From positions 434,001 to 498,000 of the forward strand of contig NZ_QGTL01000003.1 in assembly GCF_003182135.1 (NCBI RefSeq): a DNA stretch of 64,000 nt, in the 5' to 3' direction. A program made the translations under genes and the position numbers. The notes beneath the pieces were generated by a model. The model saw nothing but the letters and a program-made list of their open reading frames with translations, did no database searches and was not told the origin of the DNA. Positions 31,760 to 43,300 of the stretch are shown here, one piece after another. The stretch is from Nocardia neocaledoniensis. Lineage in GTDB: Bacteria > Actinomycetota > Actinomycetes > Mycobacteriales > Mycobacteriaceae. Positions within the stretch are counted from its first letter, which is position 1, and each line of letters starts with the position of its first letter.

Positions 31760-32995
31760 TCAGTCCGGCTTCGGGGCGTCGCCGAGCAGCACCGCACCGG
31801 TCAGCGCCGCGAGCCGGGCGAGCTGTTCGGGGCGGGAGTCGAAGCGCAGCAGGCGGCCGACGTCGATGATCTGGCCGATGGCCGCGTGCACGCGGAAGCG
31901 GGCCTCGATGGGGTCGTCGTCGAGCAGGTTGGCCCATTCGAGGATGTTCTGGCGCTGCAGGGCGCGCAGCCGGTGCTGCTCGGCCTGGGGCAGATTGCTG
32001 AACTCCGCGTAGTAGACCGGCATGATCTCCGGCGTCGAAAAGGTGAGCCGGGCGTAGCGGTCGGCGATGCGCCGCGCGGCGTCGGCACGGTTCTCCGATT
32101 CGGCCAGCGCCTCGCCGATCGCGACGGCCATCCGGTCGCCGGTGCGGTGGAAGGCGGCGGCGAGCAGGTCGGCCTTGCTGTCGAAGTGCCGGTAGACGCT
32201 GGAGGCGTTGATGCCGACGGCGGCGCCGATCTCCTCGATGCCGGATTCGTGGTAGCCGTTGCGGCCGAAGATGCGAATCGCCTCGGTGAGCAGTTGTTCG
32301 CGTTTCGACGTGACGGGTAGCCCGCGGTTCTGCTTGCCGTGGTCGGCCTCGGCGGGCGCGGGCGGCAGGTCGGCGCGCACGATCGACCAGGCCATGTCGA
32401 GTTGCAGCGCGAGCATGCGCGCGTGCGAGAGCGTGGTGCGGTGCGCGGCGATGCTGGCCAGCGCGGACAGCGCGCCGACGGCCAGCACGGTGACGTCGTC
32501 CTCGGTGAGTTCCGGCCTGAGCTCGGCGATCGGGGCGGCGACCAGGGCCTCGAGTTCGCGGTAGAACGCGCGGATCCGGACCCGGTCCTCGCGCTCGAGG
32601 TAGCGCCGTTCCCAGCGGTAGAGACCGCCTTCGCGGCGGATGTCGATGTTCTGTTCGGCGACGGCGGTGAGCAGCGCGTCGAGCCTGGCCTCCGGGTCGG
32701 CGGCCGGATCGTCGGCGGCCTTCGCGACATCGCGCAGCCCGCGCGCGCCCGCCTCGGCGGCGGCGACGAGCAGCGCGTACTTGTTGGCGAAATGGCGGTA
32801 GAGGGCGGGCCCGGAGATGCCGACCTCGGCCGCGATCTCGTCGACGCCCACCGGGTAGTAGCCGCGGGCGCTGAACGCGCGGGCGGCGGCCCGCATGATC
32901 TGCATCTTGCGGTCCTTGGGCCTGCGGCGCACGACCTTGGCCGGTGCTTCGGTCGGCTCGCAGGCGCGTTCGGCCTCACTGCGATCGGCGACCAT
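31760..32995 (-). CDS. Fused double TetR-family regulator
   Basis: 411 residues, about twice a normal TetR protein. The first half has an HTH at about 30-78 (MRAAARAFSARGYYPVGVDE, then VGISGPALYRHFANKY) and a ligand-type core to about 215. The second half has another complete TetR HTH at about 228-278 (AIRIFGRNGYHESGIEEIG, then INASSVYRHFDSKADL) and its own core. One polypeptide therefore carries two DNA-binding and two sensor domains, like a tied dimer. Convergent with the dehydrogenase-like gene, nine bases apart. Tandem-TetR proteins do occur in actinomycetes; target unknown. Confidence 0.88.
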   Translation of the reverse strand: MVADRSEAERACEPTEAPAKVVRRRPKDRKMQIMRAAARAFSARGYYPVGVDEIAAEVGISGPALYRHFANKYALLVAAAEAGARGLRDVAKAADDPAADPEARLDALLTAVAEQNIDIRREGGLYRWERRYLEREDRVRIRAFYRELEALVAAPIAELRPELTEDDVTVLAVGALSALASIAAHRTTLSHARMLALQLDMAWSIVRADLPPAPAEADHGKQNRGLPVTSKREQLLTEAIRIFGRNGYHESGIEEIGAAVGINASSVYRHFDSKADLLAAAFHRTGDRMAVAIGEALAESENRADAARRIADRYARLTFSTPEIMPVYYAEFSNLPQAEQHRLRALQRQNILEWANLLDDDPIEARFRVHAAIGQIIDVGRLLRFDSRPEQLARLAALTGAVLLGDAPKPD

Positions 32996-33120
32996 GCACT
33001 CACTTTCCGTTCCGCGTTCCGGGCTGTCGACTTGGGCTGGCGCCCCCGCTGGGCAGCGCCGGACCAGTCAACCTAAGTTAACCACAATTCGCAAACGGCG
33101 AGAGAGAGTCCGGAAAATGC

Positions 33121-33149
33121 GAACCGCCCCGGCTGGACCGGGGCGGTTC
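33121..33149 (-). terminator. Terminator of the Ag85-like esterase gene
   Basis: Perfect 12-bp stem GAACCGCCCCGG / CCGGGGCGGTTC with a five-base loop. In the minus direction it is followed by GCATTTTCC, a modest T run, 16 bases after the stop. Confidence 0.85.
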
Positions 33150-33165
33150 GTCGAGCGAGGGCGAC

Positions 33166-34233
33166 CTACAGACCGAGGCCGCGAGCCAGGGTCGGCCACG
33201 ACAGCTTCAGCTCGTCCTTCCAGTAGCCCCACGAGTGGGTACCGTTGGGACGGAAGTTGAAGGTCGCCGGGATGCCGAGCTCGTTGAGCCGGTTCGCCAG
33301 GTTGTGCGTGCAGTAGTTGGTGCCCGCCTCGATGACGCCACCGATGACGATCTGGTTGGCCAGGCCGTAGGCGCCGGGCAGGGCGTACGGTCCGTCGAGG
33401 GTGTCGTACGGGCCGGGCAGGCCGTTGCCGGTGGAGATGTAGAGGTCGAGGCCGCGCAGGCCCTCGGCGTTCACGTACGGATCGTTCTTGACCCATTCCT
33501 CCGAGCCCTGCGGGCCCCACATGTTCATGGTGTCGCCGCCGCCCCAGGTCTCCACCGTGAGCTTGACGAACTCCGAGCCCACCGGGTCGGAGGTCTGCGC
33601 GCAGCCAGAGTAGGCGGCGGCCGCCTTGTACAGGCCGGGCTTGGCGATCGGCAGCGCGAGCACGGTGGTGCCCGAGGTGGACAGGCCGGCGATCGCGTTC
33701 ACGCCGTTGGTGCCGAGGGCGCCGTCGACCAGCGGGGGCAGCTCCTCGGTGAAGAAGGTCTTCCACTTGTTGCGGCCGACGACCGGGTCGTCCTTGATCC
33801 AGTCGGTGTAGTAGCTCCAGGAGCCGCCGATCGGCTGGATCACGTTGACGTTCTTGTCGCCGAGGAACTCGAGCGCGTCGGTCTTGGCGACCCAGGACGC
33901 GGAGTCCTCGCCGCCACCGGCACCGTTGAGCAGGTACAGGGTGGGGCGCGGGACGGAGGCGTCGGCGGGGCGCTGCACGTCGACGATGATGTTCTCGTCC
34001 ATGGCCGCGGAGTACACGTGCAGCCGCAGGCTGCGCGAATCCTTCACCTCGGCCTTGACGATCTTGGAGCCGTCCTCGGAAACGGGGTTGGCGAGCAGGC
34101 TCTTCGAATCGATGATCGGGTCAGCCGAGGCGGGACTCGCGCCGAGGCCGGACAGCAGTCCGGCGGCCACTGCCGTCGCCGCGATCATCGCCGCGGCGCG
34201 GGAGCCGCGACGCCGGGTGTGCCGACGAATCAA
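33166..34233 (-). CDS. Secreted antigen-85-like esterase/mycolyltransferase-family protein
   Basis: 355 residues. Twin-arginine-free but Arg-rich signal peptide (MIRRHTRRRGSRAAAMIAAT ... GASPASA, cleavage near 37). The mature part is an alpha/beta hydrolase of the esterase D/antigen 85 group: YLLNGAGGGEDSASWVAKTD, NVIQPIGGSWSYYTDWIKDD, nucleophile elbow AGLSTSG (Ser near 184), and C-terminal GTHSWGYWKDEL with the likely catalytic His. Antigen 85 proteins transfer mycolates between trehalose molecules and to the cell wall. The mature length and GTHSWGYW motif fit the nocardial and corynebacterial mycolyltransferase-like branch; activity is not proven. The promoter region shows CTGTTGTA twice (minus strand, 34298-34326). 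Confidence 0.82.
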   Translation of the reverse strand: MIRRHTRRRGSRAAAMIAATAVAAGLLSGLGASPASADPIIDSKSLLANPVSEDGSKIVKAEVKDSRSLRLHVYSAAMDENIIVDVQRPADASVPRPTLYLLNGAGGGEDSASWVAKTDALEFLGDKNVNVIQPIGGSWSYYTDWIKDDPVVGRNKWKTFFTEELPPLVDGALGTNGVNAIAGLSTSGTTVLALPIAKPGLYKAAAAYSGCAQTSDPVGSEFVKLTVETWGGGDTMNMWGPQGSEEWVKNDPYVNAEGLRGLDLYISTGNGLPGPYDTLDGPYALPGAYGLANQIVIGGVIEAGTNYCTHNLANRLNELGIPATFNFRPNGTHSWGYWKDELKLSWPTLARGLGL

Positions 34234-34360
34234 TTTCGCACCTTCGCTTCGTTTCGAATGGGTTGCACCACGGGCAAACCCTACGGGTTACCCAGCCGAT
34301 ACAACAGTAGGAATCGTTACAACAGCGCGGTCACATCATGCCTCACCGGCATCACCGATG

Positions 34361-37300
34361 TCATCGCGCCCCGGCCTCCCGGTCACCCGCGTCCAGCAAC
34401 TCGGCCAGCCGCGGGCCGATCTCGGCCAGCGCCTGCGGTGAGGTCATCTGATCATGCACCACCGGGACCGGTCGATCACGCACCTCGCCGTCGACATACG
34501 GCGCCCAATTCGCCGCCGCCGTGTCGTGTCCGAGGGCACTGAAGTATTCGAGCCTGCCCCGGTAGACGCCCGGCCGGTGCTCGGCGATGAGTTCGGCCGA
34601 GCGCACGGCGCTGCGGTAGATCCGGCGCACCCGCTCCGGGGTGAGCACGGCCATGTTGGCGGGGATGATCGCGTGCAGCGCGGCCAGCCCCTCCTCGCTG
34701 AGGTCGCGCACGCCCGAGGCGGGCAGCGCCGCGCTCACGTCGACGCCGAGCTCGGCGAGGGCGTCGCGCACCGCGGTGTGGAAGTCGGGGACGTCGATGT
34801 CGGGGTGCGAGTCGAGCATCGCCAGCAGCGACACCCGCTCCCCCGCCGCCTGCAGCTGGGTCGCGACGGCGTGCGCGAGCACGCCACCGAGGGACCAGCC
34901 GAGCAGCCGGTAGGGGCCGTGTGGCTGTTCCGCCCTGATCTCGTCGACGTAGCGCCTGGCCATCTCGGCGAGGGTGCCGGGCAGGTAGCCCGCCTCGCTC
35001 AGCGCCGGCGACTGCAGGCCGAAGATCGGCCGCCGCGACGGGATGTACTGGGCGAGTCCGGCGTAGCACCAGGACAGTCCGTACATCGGGTGCACGCAGA
35101 ACAGCGGCCCGCCGGCCTCGGTGCCGTGCGGCACCCGGTTGCGGATGGGCAGCAGCACGCCGAGGGCGTCGTCGGATTCGAGGTCGTAGTCCCCGGAGCT
35201 GGCGTCGATGCGCGCGGCGAGGGCGGCAACGGTGGCGTCGGTGAAGAACCACTGCACCCGCACGTCGGCGCCGACCCGGGTGCGCAGCCTGCTGATCGCC
35301 TTGGTGGCGATCAGCGAGTTGCCACCGAGTTCGAAGAAGTCGTCGTCGAGGCCGACCTTGCCCGCGCCGAGCACCTCCGCGTACACCTCGGCGACGGCCC
35401 GCTGCAACGGCGTGGCCGGTGGGCGGTAGGGCCGGGTGGTGACGGCGGGCACGGGCAGCGCGTTGCGGTCGAGCTTGCCGCTCGCGTTGAGCGGCAACGC
35501 CTTCAAGGTCACCAGCGCGGACGGCACCATGTACGACGGCAGCGCGGACCTGGCGTGGGCCAGCAGCGCCGCCTCGTCGAGGCCGGTGGCCGCCGCGCCG
35601 CTCTCGATCGAGTAGCCGGCGGCCGGGGTCGACGGCGCGGACGCCTCTGCCGCAGCGTCCGCGGGGACCACGTAGCCCACCAGGCGATCGCCGGTCGGTC
35701 CGTGCACGAGCGCGACGGCCGCGTGCCGGATCGACGGATGATCGCGCAGCACGGCCTCGACCTCGCCGAGTTCGATCCGCTGCCCGCGCAGCTTCACCTG
35801 GAAGTCGCTGCGGCCCAGGTACTCCAGGGTGTTGTCGGCGGTGAGCCGGACCACGTCGCCGGTGCGGTAGATCCGCTCGCCGCCGGCATGGGCGACGAAG
35901 CGTTCGGCGGTCAGCGCGGGCGCGGCGAGATAGCCGCGGGCCAGCTGCACCCCGGCCAGGTACAGCTCGCCGGCCGTGCCGGGCGGGACGGGCCGCAGCT
36001 GGCGGTCCAGCACGTGCACGCGGGTGTTGGCGACCGGGCTGCCGATCGGGATGCTCACGCCCGCACCGGGTTCGGCGGCCGCGGCGGTGACGACGGTCGC
36101 CTCCGCCGGGCCGTACCAGTTGATGAGGTCGACGCCGGGCAGCGCGTCCGCGAACCGCAGGGCGGTCGCGGTCGAGAGCGCCTCACCGGCCGCGAACACC
36201 CGGCGCAGCGCCGGGTACCGGCCCGCGCCACCGTCGGCGAGGAAGGCGTCGAGCATGGACGGCACGAAATGCACGGTGGTGACGCCACGTTCGGCGATCA
36301 CACCGGCGAGGTAGACCGGATCGCGATGACCATCGGGCGCGGCGATGACCACGGCGGCGCCGGTCTGCAACGGCCACAACAGTTCCCACGTGGAGATGTC
36401 GAAGGTGACCGGCGTCTTGTGCAGCACCACATCGCCGGGCCCGTGCGGGTAGGCGCGCTGCGCCCAGCGGAACTGGGCGACCAGCTGGCGATGGGTGAGC
36501 ATGACGCCCTTGGGCTTTCCGGTGGAGCCGGAGGTGTGGATGACGTAGGCGAGGCTGTCCGGCCGCGGCCGCTCGAACTCCACGTTGCCGCCCGTGAGGT
36601 CCAGCGTGTCGATCGCGAGGACCGGAACCGCGGCGGCGGTGTCGAATCCGGTCCCCGTGGTGGTGAGGACGCGGATCGGCGCGGCCGCCGCCAGCACCCG
36701 CTCGGTGCGTTCGGCGGGATGGTCCGGGTCGACCGGCACATAGGCCGCGCCGGTCCGCAGCACGGCGTAGATCGCCGTCACCAGGTCGATGCCGCGGCGC
36801 ATGGCGACCGCGACGAGCGTCTCCGGCCGAGCGCCCTCGGCCCGCAGAGCGGTGGCGAGCGCCCGGGCCCTGGCGTCGAATTCGCCGTAGGTGAGGGTGG
36901 TCTCGCCGTCGACGAGGGCCACGGCGTCGGGGGTCTTCGCGACCTGGGCGTCGAACAGGGCGAGCAGCGTCGCCTCGTCGAGGAGTTCGGGCGCGTCGGT
37001 GGCGTTGACGGTCGCCAGCGTCGCGCGTTCCTCGGCCAGCAGCACGTCGATCTCGGCGATGCGCGCGTCCGGCGCCGCGGTGAAGCGGGCCAGCAGCATC
37101 GACAGCCGCTGGGCCAGTGCGTTGGCGGTGGACTCGCCGAAGACGTCGCGCAGGTACTTCACCGAGACGCGCAGCTGGGAGTCCGCGACGACCTGCACGG
37201 TCAGCGGGTAGTGCGTGCCGTTGGCGGCGTCCATGCCGAGCACGCCCGCCGAGCCGGAGGCGGCCTGGGCGAGCCCGGCCCGGTCGACGGGGAAGGACTC

Positions 37301-40300
37301 GAAGACCACGAGCGAGTCGAACAGGGCGTCGATCCCGGCGATCTCCTGGATCTCGCCGAGCCCGAGGTAGTGGTGGTCGAGCAGGGCGGCCTGCTCGGCC
37401 TGCAGACCGCGCAGCAGCTCGGCGACGGTGTCGCCGGGCCGCACCCGCACCCGCACCGGGATGGCGTTGAGGAACAGGCCGACCATGCGTTCCACGCCGT
37501 CGAGGTCGGCGGGCCTGCCGGACACGGTGGCGCCGAAGACCACGTCGTCGCGGTCGACGAGGCGGGCGATGAGCAACCCCCACGCCGCCTGGACCACGGT
37601 GTTCACCGTGACGCCGAGGCGCGCGGCGAGTTCGCTCAGGGCGGCGGTGTCGGCCTCGGTGAGCGCGAACCCGGTTTCGCCTGTCCCCGCGGCGATCTCG
37701 CGGCCCTGATCGACCGGGGCCAGCGGCGTCGGCTCGGCCAGTCCGGTGAGCGCGGTGCGCCAGGCCTGGCGCGCGGCCTCGGGGTCCTGGTCGACCAGCC
37801 AGGCCAGGTAGTCGCGATACGGCGCCACCTTGGGCAGGCGCCGGGTCCGGCTGCCGACCGCGTAGGCGATGAGCAGTTCCTGCAGCAGCAGCGGCATCGA
37901 CCAGCCGTCGATCAGGATGTGATGGCTGGTGACCAGCAGGTGCGCCGACTCCGGCGTGCGCACGACGGTGAAGCGCAGCAGCGGCGCGGTGGCCATGTCG
38001 AAATGGGTGGCCAGGTCCGCCGACTTGATCCGCGGATAGGTGGCGGCGTCGGCGTCGATGACGCGCCACGGCACATCGAGGTCCTCGAGCACCACCTGCA
38101 GCGGGGTGCCCGCGGCGTCGGTCGCGAAGGCCACACGCAGGTTGTCGTGGCGGTCGAGCACGGTCTGCGCGGCCTGGTGCAGCCGCTCGTCGTCCACGGC
38201 CGGGTCGAGATCGAGGACGAACTGGGTGATGTAGGGGTCGACCGAGTTCTCCGCGAGCAGCGCGTGGAACAGCATGCCCGACTGCAGCGGCGTCACCGGC
38301 CAGATGTCACCGAGCAGCGGATAGCGCCGCACGAGCCGGCCGAGTTCGGCCTGACCGAGCCGCACCAGCGGGAAGTCCGACGGGGTGAATCCACCCGCGC
38401 CCGGCCGCAATCCGTGTTCGGCGAGGCCGCCGAGCGCGCGGATCCAGTGCTCGGCGAAGGTCTTGACGTCGTCGGCGGTGAGCACCGCGGTGGCGTAGTC
38501 GAAGCGGGCGACCATGCCGTCGTCGGTGGCGTCGACGGTGATGACGAGCGCCAGGTCGTCGGCGGCGAGGTCGGTGTGCACCCGGGCCGGGCGCAGATCG
38601 CGGAAACGCACCGCGAAGCGGCCGCGGTCGAGGGTGCGCACGCTGTCGGCGGCGTCGCCGTCGAGGTGGCGCAGCAGCCCGAAGCCTGCGCCGTGCGCGG
38701 GGACCGCGCGGCGCAGTTCCTTGGTCTGGGCCAGCGCCGCGCCCGCGGCCGGTCCGCCGACCAGGGCGTCGGCGATGTCGACGCCGTCGAGGCGAAGGGC
38801 CAGCGGGTAGTCGGTGGTGAAGCCGCCGACCACGTTCTCCGCGTCGGGCCTGCCGAGCACCCGCTGGTCGGCGCGCAGCCGCACCACGGTGCCGATCGCC
38901 CGCGCCGCCGGGGTGTCGGCGGCGGTCTGCAGGGCCAGCGCGGCCGCGGTGAGCAGCACCTCGTCGACGGTGGCGCGGTAGGCCTCGGCGACGGTGCTCA
39001 CGGCGGCGGTGCCCTCGCCGGTGATGCTGAGCGAGACCCGGTTGCGCTGGCGCAGGTCGACGGATTCGGCGGCCCGCGAACGGATCGCGCGATGCCAGTA
39101 CGCGCGTTCGGCGCGGGCGCGGGGCCCGGCCGGGTAGTCGGCGAGCCTGCGCACCAGGTCGCCGAGGCCCGCGTCCGGTGCGAACGGGGCGGCGTGCCTG
39201 CCCCTGCTCCACGCGGTGGTCAGCTGGTCGACGACCGCGCGCAGCGAGACCTCGTCCAGCACAAGGGCGTTGGCGACCACGATCAGGGTCGCCGGACCGT
39301 CGCCGTCGCCGGTGAGGACGAAGTGAATGTTGCGGCCCTCGTCCGGGTCGAGCGCGGCGGCGGCCGCGGCGACGATGTCGTCGACGGGCAGCGAGGACTC
39401 GCCGTCCTCGGCGTCGAGCCTGCGGAACGCGCCGCCGGTGCGCTCCTGGTGCGAGGGGATGCGCAGCACCGGGGTGGCGCCGGTGCGGTCGAGGACCGCC
39501 CACAGCATCGGGTGCTGGTTCATCACCGCGGTGGCCACCTCGGCGACCGCGTCGTCGGGGCAGTCGGCGGGCACGTCGAGCAGCACGGCGCGCGGTTCGA
39601 CGGCACTCTCGCCCGCTTCGATCAGCTGCGCCGCCGTCGCGGTGAGCGGGAGCGCGGCGGGCTGGGCGCCGACGTCGGTGGTGACCTCGGCGCGCCCGGC
39701 CAGCGCGGCCACGGTGCGCGCGTCGAACAGGTCGCGCGGGCGCAGCACCACCCCGGCCGCCGCGGCGCGCGAGACGACCTGGATGGCGGTGATGCTGTCG
39801 CCGCCGAGGGCGAAGAAGTCGTCGTCGAGGCCGACTCGATCGTGCCCGACGACCTCGCCGATCACCCGGGCGATGACCCGCTCGGCGGTGGTCTTCGGCG
39901 CGCGGTACTCCTCGCGCGCGCTGACCGGATCCGGCAGGGCGGCGCGATCGAGCTTGCCGACCGGTGTCAGCGGCAGCTCGTCGAGGACGATGATCGTCGC
40001 GGGCACCATGTAGTCGGGCAGCTTCGTCGCGGCCAGCGCGGTCAGCTCCGCGGGGTCGAGCCGCTCGCCCATGACATAGGAGACCAGCATGGTCGCCCCG
40101 GCGCCGTTGTCGCGGCCCAGGGTGGTGACCCAGGAGACGCCCGGCGCGGCGGCCAGCACCGCGTCGATCTCGCCGAGCTCGATCCGCAGGCCGCGGATCT
40201 TCACCTGGAAGTCGTTGCGGCCGACGAACTCCAGCACGTCGCCGCGGCGCCGGACCAGGTCGCCGGTGCGATAGAGGCGGGTGCCCCCGCCGAACGGGTC

Positions 40301-43300
40301 GGCGACGAACCGGGCCGCCGTGAGACCGGAACGCCGGTGATAGCCGCGGGCCAGCTGGATGCCGCCCAGGTAGAGCTCGCCGGTGACACCTGCGGGGACG
40401 GGACGCAAGCGCCCGTCGAGGACGAAGGCGCTGGTGCCCCGGATGGGGCCGCCCATGTGCGTACTGTCGCCGGGCCTCAGCGGGTCGCTGATGCAGGTCA
40501 TGATGGTGGTCTCGGTGGGACCGTAGCCGTTGTGGAAGGCGCGCTGCGGCAGCGTGTTCCAGCGGGCGACGAGCTCGGCGGGCACGTGCTCGCCGCCCAC
40601 CGCCAGCGCGCGCAGGCCCGGCACGCTCGCCGGGTCGAGCGTGGCGAGGACGGCCGGGGTGAGGAAGGCGTGGGTGACCTCCTCGGACCGGATCAGCTCG
40701 GCGAGCTCGGCGCCGCCGACCGTGCCGGGCGGCGCGACGACCAGCGTGCCGGGGCCACCGAGCGCGAGCAGCAGCTCCAGCATCGACGCGTCGAACGACG
40801 GCGAGGCGAAAGCCAGTGCGCGGCTGTCGGAATCGAGGCCGTACCGCTGCTTCTGCTCGGCGCGGAAATTGGCGAGACCGGCATGGGTCACCAGCACGCC
40901 CTTGGGCAGGCCGGTGGAGCCGGAGGTGTAGATCATGTAGGCGCCGTTGCCGGGGCGCGGCACGGCCCGCAGTTCGATCTCGCGCAGCCCGATGGAGGCG
41001 TTGCCCGCGATCTCGGCGGTGAAGTCCGGGTCGTCGAGGGCGATCCAGCCCGCCTCCGCCAGCGGCGGCAGCCCGGCCAGTTCGGCAGTGAGCGTGACGC
41101 CGATGACCGCACCCGAGTCGGCGACCATGTGACTGATCCGCTCGGCCGGGTAGCCGGGGTCGATCGGCACGATCACGGCGCCGGTGCGGGCGATGGCCCA
41201 CACCGCGAGCACCGATTCGATGGAACGCCGGATGGCCACGGCCACCGCGACTTCCGGTCCGGCGCCGCGCGCGACGAGGCCGCGGGCCAGCTGGTTGGCG
41301 GCGGCGTCGAGCGCGAGGTAGGTGAACCCGCGGCCGTCGCCGCGCACGGCCAGGCCGGTCGGGTTGGCGCGCACCGCGTCGTCCATCAGCTGGGCCAGCG
41401 TGCGTTCCGGTTCGGCGGGCGGCCCGGCGAAGGTGGTCTGGGCGCGGAACTCGGCCTCGTCGAGCAGCGGCACCCGGCCGACCGCGCGGTCGGGCTCGGC
41501 GACCACCTCGGCGAGGACCCTGGCGAACCGGCGGCCGAAGGCCTGGACCGTGGACTCGTCGAAAAGGTCCGTGGCATAAGTGAATTCGGCGTGCATGCCG
41601 CCGTGGTCGGGCAGTTCGCGCACGGTGAGCAGCAGGTCGAACTTGGCTTCGGCGGTGCGGGCGTCGAGCCCGCTCACCGCGATGCCGGGCAGTTCGACGG
41701 CGACGGGGGCGAGGTTCTCGAACGACAGGGCCACCTGGAACAGCGGATGCCTGCCCGCCGACCTGGCCGGCGCCACGGCGTCGACGACGCGCTCGAACGG
41801 CACATCGGCATGGGCGAAGGCGCGCAGATCGGTGTCCCTGGTCTGCCGCAGCAGCGCCGTGAACGGCTCGTCGGCGCCGACGCGGCTGCGCAGCACCAAC
41901 GTGTTGACGAACATGCCGACGAGGTCATCGAGTTCCCTGACGCCGCGGCCCGCGATCGGGGTGCCGATCGCGACGTCGTCGGTGCCGCTGGTACGGGCGA
42001 GCAGCAGCGCCAGCGCCGCCTGCACCACCATGAACACGGTGACGCCCTGCGCGCGGGCGAGCGCGGCCAGCTCGGCGTGCAGCCCAGCATCGATCTCGAC
42101 GGTGCTCAGCGCACCGGCGAACGACTGCACCGGCGGACGCGGCCGATCGGACGGCAGCGCGATCTCCTCGGGCAGCCCGGCGAGCTCCTCGGTCCAGTAC
42201 GCCAGCTGGGCGGCCGCGGTGGACGCGGGATCGCGCTCGTCGCCGAGCGATTCTCGTTGCCACACCGCGTAATCCGCGTACTGCAGCGGCAGCGGAGTCC
42301 ACGCGGGCTCGACGCCCTCGGTGCGCGCGGTGTAGGCCAGTACCAGATCGCGGGTGAGCGGACCCATGGAGAATCCATCGGCCGCGATGTGGTGGACGAC
42401 GAACACCAGCACGTGCTCGTCCTCGGCCAGGCGCAGCAGCCGCAACCGCACCGGCGGGGCGGCGGTGACATCGAATCCGACGGCGACGGTGCGGCGCACC
42501 TCGTCGGCCAGGTCGGCCGCGGTGACGGGGACCGGCGTCAGATCGACCCGGATCGCTCCCGGAGCGAGCACTTCCTGCACGGGCCATGAGCCCTGGGCGA
42601 CGCTGCCCGGGGTCAGCGGCTCCGCAGCGGTGCGGGCGGTCGCGGACCGAAGGGACCCGTCGCCGTGCGCGTCGCGCGTGACGGTGGACAGGGGCGACGC
42701 GACGTCGCCGTCGGCCTGCGGTTCCGAACTCGTCCCTTCGAGCACCGGGTAGCGGGTGCGCAGGACCTCGTGCCGGGCGAACAGGTCGGTGACGGCGACG
42801 CGCAGGGCGGCGAGGTCGAGCGCCCCGGTGAGGCGCAGGGCCGCGGGGATGTTGTAGACCGTGGCCTCGGGGTCGAGGCGGTTGAGCAGCCACATGCGCT
42901 GCTGGGCCAGCGAGAGCGGGAGCCGCTCGGGGCGTGGTCCGGCGACCAGCGGACGCGCGGCCAGCTCGTCGGATCTGGTGACGCGGACCGCGAGGTCGGA
43001 GACCGACGGTGCCTCGAACAGCAGCCGCACGCCGACGGCACGGTCGAGCGCCGCGCCGATCCGGGCGGCCGCCCTGGTCGCCAGCAGCGAGTTGCCGCCG
43101 AGGGCGAAGAAGTCGTCGTCGGCGCCGACCGCGTCCACGCCGAGGATCTCGGCGTACACGTCGGCCACGAGCTGTTCGGTGGGCGTCGCCGGCGCGCGGA
43201 AGGCGGCGGCCTCGAAGACCGGCGCGGGCAGCGCGGCCCGGTCCAGCTTTCCGTTGACCGTGCGCGGCAGGTCGTCGAGCACGACGAACGCCTCCGGCAC

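Noticed and set aside
33068-33085. AACCTAAGTTAACC upstream of the double TetR gene, at first taken for an iron box.
   Set aside because: It does not align to the IdeR consensus over 19 bases and is not a clean palindrome. It could be part of a TetR operator but there is no second half.
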